This document shows, one piece after another, positions 32,205 to 38,439 of a stretch of DNA of 38,439 bases; position 1 is the first letter of the stretch, and every line of letters starts with the position of its first letter. The stretch is from Mycobacterium sp. GTDB lineage: Bacteria; Actinomycetota; Actinomycetes; Mycobacteriales; Mycobacteriaceae. The notes under the pieces are model-generated. The model was not told the DNA's origin and searched no databases. It was given only the letters and a program-made list of their open reading frames with translations. The DNA lies in NCBI RefSeq assembly GCF_019247635.1, contig NZ_JAFBAR010000048.1:1-38439 (forward strand). The letters run 5' to 3'. A program made the translations under genes and the position numbers.

Positions 32205-32460
32205 GCAAGTCATACCCACCCGCCGGGAAACCACGCGGCTGCTCGACACGGCAGTCGGGGTGCTGGTCGGCTGGCGACGGTGCAGCACCGATGCGGCCTT
32301 CCGGGAATTGATCACCGTCAGCGATCGACACGACATACCCGTTTTCAGCTTGGCGTCGGCCTTGGTGAGTCTGGCCAGCAGAGGCACCGACGGCCCGGCC
32401 GCGAGTACTCCCGCCGCGGAAGCCGCCGAGCGCGAGTGGGGCTTGACCTACTTGCTGTGA
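32185..32460 (+). CDS. Stand-alone ANTAR-domain protein, putative RNA-binding antiterminator
   Basis: A 91-residue protein from ATG at 32185 with a strong AAGGAGG (32173-32179) five bases upstream. Residues 19-67 match the ANTAR three-helix pattern: L-D-T-A-V-G-V-L-V (compare I-D-x-A-K-G-I-L-M), C33-S34-x-x-x-A38-F39-x-x-L42, and a last helix FSLASALVSLAS. ANTAR domains bind paired hexanucleotide-loop stems in RNA and prevent termination. The usual lysine in A-K-G is valine here, so RNA binding may be altered. There is no receiver or GAF domain, so activity would be set by its amount or a partner. Sitting downstream of a polycysteine leader, it is a candidate regulator of sulfur genes. Confidence 0.68.
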   Translation: MFETLDRQVIPTRRETTRLLDTAVGVLVGWRRCSTDAAFRELITVSDRHDIPVFSLASALVSLASRGTDGPAASTPAAEAAEREWGLTYLL

Positions 32461-32552
32461 GAGTTCACGGCGTCGACCTAGGCGAAGGAGCCAGAGACAC
32501 CGCGGCCGCCCCCGGACGCCGGTCATATCCGGTGCCGCGCGGGCCTGTGACC

Positions 32553-32628
<76 letters not shown>

Positions 32629-32764
32629 CTAACCCGATCGCGGGACGACTCTAGCGTACCGACCCGGCCACACCCAACTACCAGGGACTAGGGTCGGGCC
32701 GCGCGCGCGTCGCGCGGTTGAGGCAGGATGGACCACAACCGCAGTGTCAGTCGGAAGGACCGCT

Positions 32765-33022
32765 TTGATCGGATATGTCGCCGTGCTCGGACTGGGGTAT
32801 GTGTTGGGCTCAAAAGCCGGACGCCGCCGCTACGAGCAGATCGCCGGCACTTATCGCGCGATCACCAGCAGTCCCGCCGCCAAGTCGGTGATCGAGGCGG
32901 GTCGCCGAAAACTCGCCGACAAGGTCTCCCCGGACACCGGTTTCGTCACCGTGACCCAGATCGACAACCAGACGGCGGTCCTGCAGCGCGACGCCGAGAT
33001 GCAGTCAAAAACGGCTCCCTGA
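32765..33022 (+). CDS. Conserved small protein (Rv2342-like)
   Basis: An 85-residue protein from TTG at 32765. GGAAGGA (32753-32759) is five bases upstream, which decides this start over GTG at 32744. Residues 1-16 form a hydrophobic stretch (IGYVAVLGLGYVLGSKAG), then a basic helix (GRRRYEQI) as in YtxH-type small membrane-associated proteins. The rest is helical and polar. Length equals my recollection of Rv2342. Function unknown. It converges on dnaG with four bases between the stops. Confidence 0.78.
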   Translation: MIGYVAVLGLGYVLGSKAGRRRYEQIAGTYRAITSSPAAKSVIEAGRRKLADKVSPDTGFVTVTQIDNQTAVLQRDAEMQSKTAP

Positions 33023-33026
33023 CGTC

Positions 33027-34934
33027 TCACGCGGTCAGATCGTCGCCGCTGGCCTGTTCCTTGAGACTGCGCCGATAGGCCTCCATCGCGACCAGGTCGC
33101 CGAACAGCGCGTGATACTCGTCGCCCTGGTCGATCGGTGACATGCGCTGCAGCTTGGACTTCACCTCGGCGATCTGCCTGCCCATCCACACCTCTTGCAG
33201 GCGAGCCATGATTCCGGCGATGTAGCGCGGCATCCTCTCGTCGTCGACCGCAACCGCCTCCACCCCCAGCTCGCTGATGAGTCCGACGGTCAAGGGCGAG
33301 GTCGTCTGGTGGCGCACCGCGTCGATCCATTCCGCCCCGGTGATGCCGGCGGAGGTACCGCCGGCGGCTTCGATGGCGGCGCGGACAGCCGCGTAACCGG
33401 GATGGGTGAAACTCTCGACGGTGAGCGTGTCGAAGACCGGGCCGGCTAACGCCGGGTACTGCAACGCCGACTTGAGCGCCTCCCGCTGCGGCCACAACGT
33501 GGGCGCGCGTGGGTCAGGACGGCCGGCGACGGGTTCGGCAGCCTCGGACGGCCGGTGGACGGCCCCCCGAGGGGCCGCGGCCGCCGCCCCCGTCTTCCTG
33601 GAATGTTTGGCCTCGTCCCGCACCCGCCCGATGACCTGCGCGACATCGGCCCAGCCGACCCAGCCGGCGAGCTGTCGGGCGTACTCGTCGCGCAGGGTTG
33701 GGTCCTTGATCTGGCTCACCATCGGGACGCAGCGGCGTAACGCGGCCACCCGGCCCTCGGCGCTGTCCAGGTCGAATTCGGCGAGCGCGGAGCGAATCGC
33801 GAACTCGAACAACGGGGTTCGCCGCGCCACCAGGTCGCGTAGGGCCCCCTCGCCGGACTTCAGCCGCAGATCGCAGGGATCCATGCCGTCCGGGGCGACC
33901 GCGACGAACGACTGCCCCGCAAGGTTCTGCTCGCCGGCGAACGCCTTGAGCGCGGCTGCGCGGCCGGCGGCGTCGCCGTCGAAAACGTAGATCAGCTCGC
34001 CGCGGAAGAAGCTGTCGTCCATCATCAGCCTGCGCAGCATGCCCAAGTGCTCATCACCGAACGCGGTGCCACATGACGCCACGGCGGTGGTGACTCCGGA
34101 CAGATGCATGGCCATCACGTCGGTGTAGCCCTCGACGACGACCGCCTGATGGCCCTTGGCGATGTCGCGCTTGGCCAGGTCGATGCCGTACATCACCGAC
34201 GACTTCTTGTACAGCAGCGTCTCGGGCGTGTTGATGTACTTGGCTTCCATCGGGTCGTCGTCGAACAGCCGTCGCGCCCCGAACCCGATCACCTCGCCCG
34301 CCGAGGTGCGGATGGGCCACAGCAGCCGACGGTGGAACCGGTCCATCGGTCCGTGGCGTCCCTGCCGGGACAACCCGGCGGCTTCCAGTTCCTTGAACTC
34401 AAATCCCTTGCGCTGCAAATGTTTTGTCAGCGAGTCCCAGCCCGACGGGGCGAATCCGCAGCCGAAATGACGGGTGGCCTCGGCGTCGAAGTTCCGCTCC
34501 GTCAGGTACTGGCGGGCCGGCGCCGCCTCGGTCGACTGCAGCGCCTGCGCGTAGAACGCCGCGGCCTCGGCATTGGCGGCGACGAGCCTGCTACGACTAC
34601 CGCGGTCCCGCTGCACGCTGCTGGCCGCGCCGGTGTAGGTGAGGGTGTGACCAACCCGGTCGGCGAGCAGTTCGACGGCCTCGACGAAGCTGACGTGCTC
34701 GATCTTCTGGACGAACGCGTACACGTCGCCGCCCTCACCGCAGCCGAAGCAGTGGAATTGCCCGTGGTTGGGCCGCACATGAAATGACGGTGACTTCTCG
34801 TTGTGGAACGGGCATAGCCCCTTATGTGAGTCCGCGCCGGCACGCTTGAGCTGAACATAGTCACCGACGACGTCCTCGATGCGGGCCAGTTCGCGGATGG
34901 CGGCGATATCGCGATCAGAGATCCGGCCGGCCAT
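33027..34934 (-). CDS. dnaG: DNA primase (Rv2343c-like)
   Basis: A 635-residue primase making RNA primers at the replication fork. The N-terminal zinc-binding domain has C41, H44, C62 and C65 (CPFHNEKSPSFH...FHCFGCGEGGD). The RNA polymerase/Toprim core has VVVEGYTDVMAMHLSG (glutamate) and YVFDGDAAGRAA (D-x-D), which bind metal. The C-terminal region binds the DnaB helicase. Start ATG at 34934. It follows dgt by nine bases on the same strand, the usual mycobacterial arrangement. Confidence 0.96.
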   Translation of the reverse strand: MAGRISDRDIAAIRELARIEDVVGDYVQLKRAGADSHKGLCPFHNEKSPSFHVRPNHGQFHCFGCGEGGDVYAFVQKIEHVSFVEAVELLADRVGHTLTYTGAASSVQRDRGSRSRLVAANAEAAAFYAQALQSTEAAPARQYLTERNFDAEATRHFGCGFAPSGWDSLTKHLQRKGFEFKELEAAGLSRQGRHGPMDRFHRRLLWPIRTSAGEVIGFGARRLFDDDPMEAKYINTPETLLYKKSSVMYGIDLAKRDIAKGHQAVVVEGYTDVMAMHLSGVTTAVASCGTAFGDEHLGMLRRLMMDDSFFRGELIYVFDGDAAGRAAALKAFAGEQNLAGQSFVAVAPDGMDPCDLRLKSGEGALRDLVARRTPLFEFAIRSALAEFDLDSAEGRVAALRRCVPMVSQIKDPTLRDEYARQLAGWVGWADVAQVIGRVRDEAKHSRKTGAAAAAPRGAVHRPSEAAEPVAGRPDPRAPTLWPQREALKSALQYPALAGPVFDTLTVESFTHPGYAAVRAAIEAAGGTSAGITGAEWIDAVRHQTTSPLTVGLISELGVEAVAVDDERMPRYIAGIMARLQEVWMGRQIAEVKSKLQRMSPIDQGDEYHALFGDLVAMEAYRRSLKEQASGDDLTA

Positions 34935-34943
34935 CGGCTCAGT

Positions 34944-36221
34944 CTACGGACCGGCCTGGCGTGAATCGACGCGTTCCAGCCGGCCCTCGGTATAGGACGC
35001 GATCTGGTCGATAACGACCCGCCAGCGGGCACCGTCGTCTGCGGCGGTGTTGAACGCCGCGGCAAAAATCGGGTCGAGCGTCTGCGGCGCTCCGGCGTAC
35101 AACCACCGCGCCACCTGCTGGATGCGCTCCCGCTGGCGGGCTTGGGTGTCCAGATGCCGCGGGTCGGACATGATGAACTGCAGCGCCAGGATTTTCAGCA
35201 TCGCGACCTCGGCCCGCACCAGATCGGGCACTTGCAGATCCGCCTGATAGCGCACCAGCGGACCGGAGCCGGCCCCCGCACGCGTGGTCGCGATTGCGGC
35301 CGAAGCGAACCGGCCCACCAGCTCACTGGTCAACCGCTTGAGCGCGACCGCCGCCGCCAGGGTGGCGTCATACTTGCCGACCGCGGCGACCACCGGCAAT
35401 CCCGACAGCCGTCGCGCCGCATCCATCAGGTCGTCGGCGCTCACCCGGGAGAACTCGCTCTCCCCCAGCTTGGCCAGCGCCGCCGCGTCCTCGTCGTCGG
35501 CCAGCACGCGCAAGTCGATGCGTTCGGAGACCACACCGTCTTCCACGTCGTGCACCGAATACGCGACATCGTCGGCCCAGTCCATTACCTGCGCTTCCAG
35601 ACAGGCCCGACCCGCCGGCGCGCCCAGCCGCACCCACTTCGCCGGCTCGCGGTCCTCGTTGTAGAACCCGAACTTGCTACTCCCGCTGCCAATCCCGTGA
35701 CCGCGGGACCAGGGATATTTGGTGACGGCATCCAAGGCCGCGCGGGTGAGATTCAGTCCGGCGCTATTACCTTGTGCATCAAGGACTTTGGGCTCCAGGC
35801 TGGTGAGGATCCGGAAGTTTTGCGCGTTGCCTTCGAACCCGCCGTAGCGGGGGGCAAGCTCGTCGAGCGCCCGCTCGCCGTTGTGCCCGTAAGGCGGGTG
35901 CCCGATGTCATGGGCCAAACCGGCCAGCTCGACGAGGTCAAGGTCGCAACCCAGTCCGATCGCCATTCCCCGCCCGATCTGGGCGACCTCGAGCGAATGC
36001 GTCAGCCGGGTGCGCGGGGTGTCGCCTTCCCGGGGCCCGACGACCTGGGTCTTGTCCGCCAGCCGACGCAGCGCGGCGCTGTGCAGCACGCGGGCCCGGT
36101 CCCGAGCGAAGTCGGTGCGGTGTTGACCACCCGTGCCGGGCAGACCCGCGGTCTTCGGCGCTTCGATCACCCGTCGCTCACGGTCGAAGTCGTCGTAGGG
36201 GTCTCGCTGATTCGTGCTCAC
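34944..36221 (-). CDS. dgt: Deoxyguanosinetriphosphate triphosphohydrolase-like protein (Rv2344c-like)
   Basis: A 425-residue HD-domain phosphohydrolase. The metal site is formed by H75 ([10 protein letters not shown]), H104-D105 ([15 protein letters not shown]) and a later aspartate ([13 protein letters not shown]). It splits dNTPs to nucleoside and triphosphate, controlling the dNTP pool. The start is GTG at 36221 ([16 protein letters not shown]), since the frame upstream to 36269 is cysteine- and arginine-rich and not conserved-looking. Its position directly upstream of dnaG ties nucleotide balance to priming. Confidence 0.92.
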   Translation of the reverse strand: MSTNQRDPYDDFDRERRVIEAPKTAGLPGTGGQHRTDFARDRARVLHSAALRRLADKTQVVGPREGDTPRTRLTHSLEVAQIGRGMAIGLGCDLDLVELAGLAHDIGHPPYGHNGERALDELAPRYGGFEGNAQNFRILTSLEPKVLDAQGNSAGLNLTRAALDAVTKYPWSRGHGIGSGSSKFGFYNEDREPAKWVRLGAPAGRACLEAQVMDWADDVAYSVHDVEDGVVSERIDLRVLADDEDAAALAKLGESEFSRVSADDLMDAARRLSGLPVVAAVGKYDATLAAAVALKRLTSELVGRFASAAIATTRAGAGSGPLVRYQADLQVPDLVRAEVAMLKILALQFIMSDPRHLDTQARQRERIQQVARWLYAGAPQTLDPIFAAAFNTAADDGARWRVVIDQIASYTEGRLERVDSRQAGP

Positions 36222-36280
36222 CGAGGCACAGTCTGCCAGGCAGCACCGAAACGGAGGCCGACGCCGCATCAGCGCGGGTT

Positions 36281-36286
36281 TAAATT
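36281..36286 (+). promoter_or_regulatory. -10 hexamer of a leaderless Rv2345-like transcript
   Basis: TAAATT fits TANNNT and ends six bases before the ATG at 36293. There is no Shine-Dalgarno. Confidence 0.6.
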
Positions 36287-36292
36287 AGCGCT

Positions 36293-38263
36293 ATGCGAGT
36301 CGCTCTCGGCGTGATCCTGACAGCGCTGGGTCTGGCCGGCGCCCTGTTCCTGGCGCCACCGGCCGACGCGCAACCCCCGTTCCAGCTACCCGAATACGTC
36401 ACCGACAGCGCGGGCGTGCTTTCCAATTCCGATCGTTCCGCGGTGACCGCGGCCGTCAACCAGCTGTACACGGAGCGCCATATCCGGCTGTGGGTGGTTT
36501 ACGTCGACAGCTTCTCCGGGCTCAGCGCGGAGAACTGGGCCAAGCGCACCATAAGCGCCAGCGATTTGGGTAACTACGACGCGCTCCTGGCCGTCGCCAC
36601 CACCGGCCGCGCGTATGCCTTCCTGGTGCCTTCGGCGGTGCGCAGCGTCAGCGCGGGTCAGGTCGATGACCTGAGGCGCAATCAGATCGAACCCGCGCTG
36701 CGCAACAACGACTGGACGGGAGCGGCGCTCGCCGCGGCCAATGGGCTCAACAGGCCACCCAAGACATCCGGCCCGCTGGCGCTGCTGGCCGTACTGGGCA
36801 TCATCATCATCGCTGTGGTGATCCTGGTGGTCGTCACGCGCCTCCGCGGCCGAAGGCGACGCGCCAAGGAGTTGGCGGCGGCACGGCAAGTCGATCCCAC
36901 CGATCCCAGGGCGCTGGCCACCCTGTCGCTGCAGGCCCTCGAGGACCTGTCCCGGGAGAAGATGGTGGTCGTCGACAACGCGGTGCGCACCAGTTCCAAC
37001 GAGCTCGCGCTGGCGATCGACGAGTTCGGGCAGGAACGCACCGAGCCCTTCATTAAGGCGGTGAACGCTGCCAAAGCGACGCTGTCCCAGGCGTTTACCA
37101 TGCTTCGACAACTAGACGACCGCACGCCTGGGCCGCCGGCGCAGCGCCGCGAGCTGCTCATCCAGGTGATCATGTCGGCGGCGCGCGCCGATCGCGAACT
37201 GGAGTCGCAGACCCACGCGTTCGAGCAGCTGCGGGATTTGGTGATCAACGCGCCGACCCTGCTCGACGGCCTGACCCGGCAATATGTGGAGCTCAGTGGC
37301 TGCATCGCCCCGACGGAACAGCGGCTGGCCCAGCTGCATAAGGAATTCGACGCCGCGGCACTGACTTCGGTTTCCGGCAACGTCGCGACCGCCAGGGAAC
37401 GGCTGACCTTCGCCGACCGCCACATCACCTCGGCGCGCGAGCTGGCCGGTAAGGCGGAAAGCGGACAGCAGGGCGGATTGGTGGATGTCTATCGCGCCGC
37501 CGAGTCCGCGCTCGGGCAAGCGCGCGCGCTGCTCGATGCGGTGGACAGCGCGGCCGGCGACATCAGGCACGCCACCGCCGCGCTGCCGTCGACCATGGCC
37601 GACCTCGCCGCGGGGATCGAGCAGGCCAACCAGCGGCTAAAGCAGGACGCCAAGTCTGCGCACACGAAGGAGTTGATCGCGGCGCGTGATGCGGCGGCCA
37701 GCACTCTGGACGCCGCCCGCGGCGCCGGTGCCGCCGACCCGCTGACCGCGTTCATGCATCTGACCAAGGTCGACACCGAGCTCGACCGAGTACTGGCGAC
37801 CCTCACAGAAGAAGACGCCAACGCCGCACGGCTCCAGCGCTCGTTCGAACAGGCCCTGTTCACCGCGCAGGCGCGAGTGCGGGGGGTCTCCGAATACATC
37901 GACACCCGCCGAGGCAGTGTCGGGGCCGACGCACGGACCAAGCTCGAGGAAGCCAACCGACACCTGGAGGCCGCACAGGGCAAGGAGTCGACCGACATCG
38001 TCGAGGCTATTACCCACGCGAACGTGGCATCGACGCTGGCCGCTCAGGCGCAGGCACTGGCCAATGCCGACGTGCAATCCGCGCAGCGCGCCTACGCGCG
38101 CCGCAGCGGTGACGACACCGGCGCGATGATCGGCGGGATCATCATCGGCGACCTGCTGAGCGGAGGCCTGCGGGGCGGGGTGGGCGGTTGGAGCCCCACC
38201 TCCTTCGGCGGCTCGTCGGGCGCATCGGGCGGCGGCTTCATGGGGGGCGGGGGAAGGTTCTGA
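36293..38263 (+). CDS. TPM-domain membrane protein with long coiled-coil region (Rv2345-like)
   Basis: A 656-residue exported or membrane protein. The signal peptide at residues 1-26 ends PADAQ. A TPM (TLP18.3/Psb32/MOLO-1) domain covers about 30-155 (LPEYVTDSAGVLSNSDRSAVTAAVNQLY; LLAVATTGRAYAFLV). A membrane helix at about 162-183 (LLAVLGIIIIAVVILVVV) is followed by RLRGRRRRAK. Then come some 400 residues of Ala/Glu/Arg-rich helix, likely coiled coil. The glycine-rich end GGSSGASGGGFMGGGGRF is common in TPM proteins. The TPM domain should be outside the membrane and the helical part in the cytoplasm. Function is not established; TPM proteins often assist membrane complexes. Confidence 0.88.
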   Translation: MRVALGVILTALGLAGALFLAPPADAQPPFQLPEYVTDSAGVLSNSDRSAVTAAVNQLYTERHIRLWVVYVDSFSGLSAENWAKRTISASDLGNYDALLAVATTGRAYAFLVPSAVRSVSAGQVDDLRRNQIEPALRNNDWTGAALAAANGLNRPPKTSGPLALLAVLGIIIIAVVILVVVTRLRGRRRRAKELAAARQVDPTDPRALATLSLQALEDLSREKMVVVDNAVRTSSNELALAIDEFGQERTEPFIKAVNAAKATLSQAFTMLRQLDDRTPGPPAQRRELLIQVIMSAARADRELESQTHAFEQLRDLVINAPTLLDGLTRQYVELSGCIAPTEQRLAQLHKEFDAAALTSVSGNVATARERLTFADRHITSARELAGKAESGQQGGLVDVYRAAESALGQARALLDAVDSAAGDIRHATAALPSTMADLAAGIEQANQRLKQDAKSAHTKELIAARDAAASTLDAARGAGAADPLTAFMHLTKVDTELDRVLATLTEEDANAARLQRSFEQALFTAQARVRGVSEYIDTRRGSVGADARTKLEEANRHLEAAQGKESTDIVEAITHANVASTLAAQAQALANADVQSAQRAYARRSGDDTGAMIGGIIIGDLLSGGLRGGVGGWSPTSFGGSSGASGGGFMGGGGRF

Positions 38264-38296
38264 ACTGACCCGCGGCGATTACAGGCGACGGCAAAA

Positions 38297-38334
38297 CGGA
38301 AGGGCCGCACACCTTTCGGTGTGCGGCCCTTCCG
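38297..38334. terminator. Bidirectional hairpin terminator
   Basis: A perfect 17-bp stem, CGGAAGGGCCGCACACC (38297-38313) and GGTGTGCGGCCCTTCCG (38318-38334), with loop TTTC, flanked by AAAA on the left and CTTTG on the right. It lies between the convergent ends of the Rv2345-like and esx genes and can stop both. Confidence 0.9.
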
Positions 38335-38344
38335 CTTTGAGTTG

Positions 38345-38439
38345 TCAGGCCCAGCTGCCGCTTACGGCGCTGTCGGTCTGCGCCATGTTGCTGCCGGCCG
38401 TCTGCACATTCTGGCCGTGCTGGTTGGCCTGCTGGTAGA
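38345..38439 (-). CDS. WXG100 ESX secreted protein, C-terminal part only (EsxO/EsxL-like)
   Basis: The last 31 codons of a minus-strand gene whose start is outside the window. The visible end reads YQQANQHGQNVQTAGSNMAQ then TDSAVSGSWA and a TGA at 38347-38345. This is the conserved tail of the EsxI/L/N/O/V subfamily (Mtb9.9), secreted as a heterodimer by a type VII system. Rv2346c (esxO) occupies this position in M. tuberculosis; orthology follows from position, while the sequence alone gives the subfamily. Confidence 0.88.
   Translation of the reverse strand, partial: YQQANQHGQNVQTAGSNMAQTDSAVSGSWA

Noticed and set aside
32461..32552. Possible gene or terminator between the ANTAR gene and the tRNA
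   Set aside because: Nothing convincing is seen in these 92 bases.
35142..36314. A 390-codon plus-strand ORF opposite dgt
   Set aside because: No motif and it is the complement of a conserved HD-domain gene.

Overview
The window is high-GC actinobacterial DNA with the gene content and order of a mycobacterial chromosome. Most genes match, in order, the Mycobacterium tuberculosis H37Rv block from about Rv2314c to Rv2346c: tldE/tldD, uspABC, rocE, rocD, a DDAH-like hydrolase, asnC, an ECF transporter pair, a MarR regulator, narK1, lppP, cysK1, cysE, tRNA-Asn, an Rv2342-like gene, dnaG, dgt, Rv2345 and an ESX WXG100 gene. Several genes have no counterpart in that H37Rv block as I recall it (sulfatase, SRPBCC protein, FHA-ABC protein, phytase-like lipoprotein, acyl-CoA oxidase-like protein, diflavin nitrate reductase, ANTAR protein), and others are missing (Rv2319c, PE23, mez, stp, Rv2336-Rv2341). 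This suggests a nontuberculous mycobacterium. The species cannot be fixed from this sequence.

Layout. 1-2545: tldE (cut by the window edge) and tldD, minus strand, overlapping start/stop. 2579-5652: uspA-uspB-uspC, a carbohydrate ABC importer without its own ATPase. 5663-9180: DDAH-like hydrolase, full-length rocD and rocE (arginine/ornithine catabolism), divergent from asnC (9295-9741), with a 19-bp palindrome between them. 9937-10281: small winged-helix-like protein. 10370-15457: a tightly packed minus-strand operon of ECF S/A/A fusion, EcfT, SRPBCC protein and sulfatase. It is divergent from a MarR gene (15589-16086), again with a palindrome between. 16164-18365: an FHA plus ABC-2 protein whose ATPase and phosphopeptide-binding motifs are almost all lost. 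18337-21685: lipoprotein, small membrane protein and fadE-like gene.

21570-28590 is a nitrate module. narK1 (transporter) and lppP (lipoprotein) run leftward. A single-polypeptide NADPH-type nitrate reductase runs rightward (molybdopterin, flavodoxin and FAD/NADPH domains fused). It is followed by a short ORF that repeats part of the reductase's C-terminal domain, together with a copy of the motif found upstream of the reductase.

28775-32460 is a cysteine module and the most interesting stretch. Two leaderless short ORFs end in runs of Cys codons (five and two). The first precedes a damaged gene, cysK1, cysE and a membrane thioredoxin. The second precedes a small basic ORF overlapping an ANTAR-domain gene. 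In the second leader an inverted repeat starts just after the Cys codons and its far arm covers the next gene's Shine-Dalgarno sequence, which is what a Cys-responsive translational attenuator would need. An RNA-binding ANTAR protein downstream suggests a second layer of RNA-level control.

32553-38439: tRNA-Asn, an Rv2342-like gene, dnaG-dgt, an Rv2345-like TPM-domain membrane protein, a strong bidirectional hairpin terminator and the end of an esx gene.
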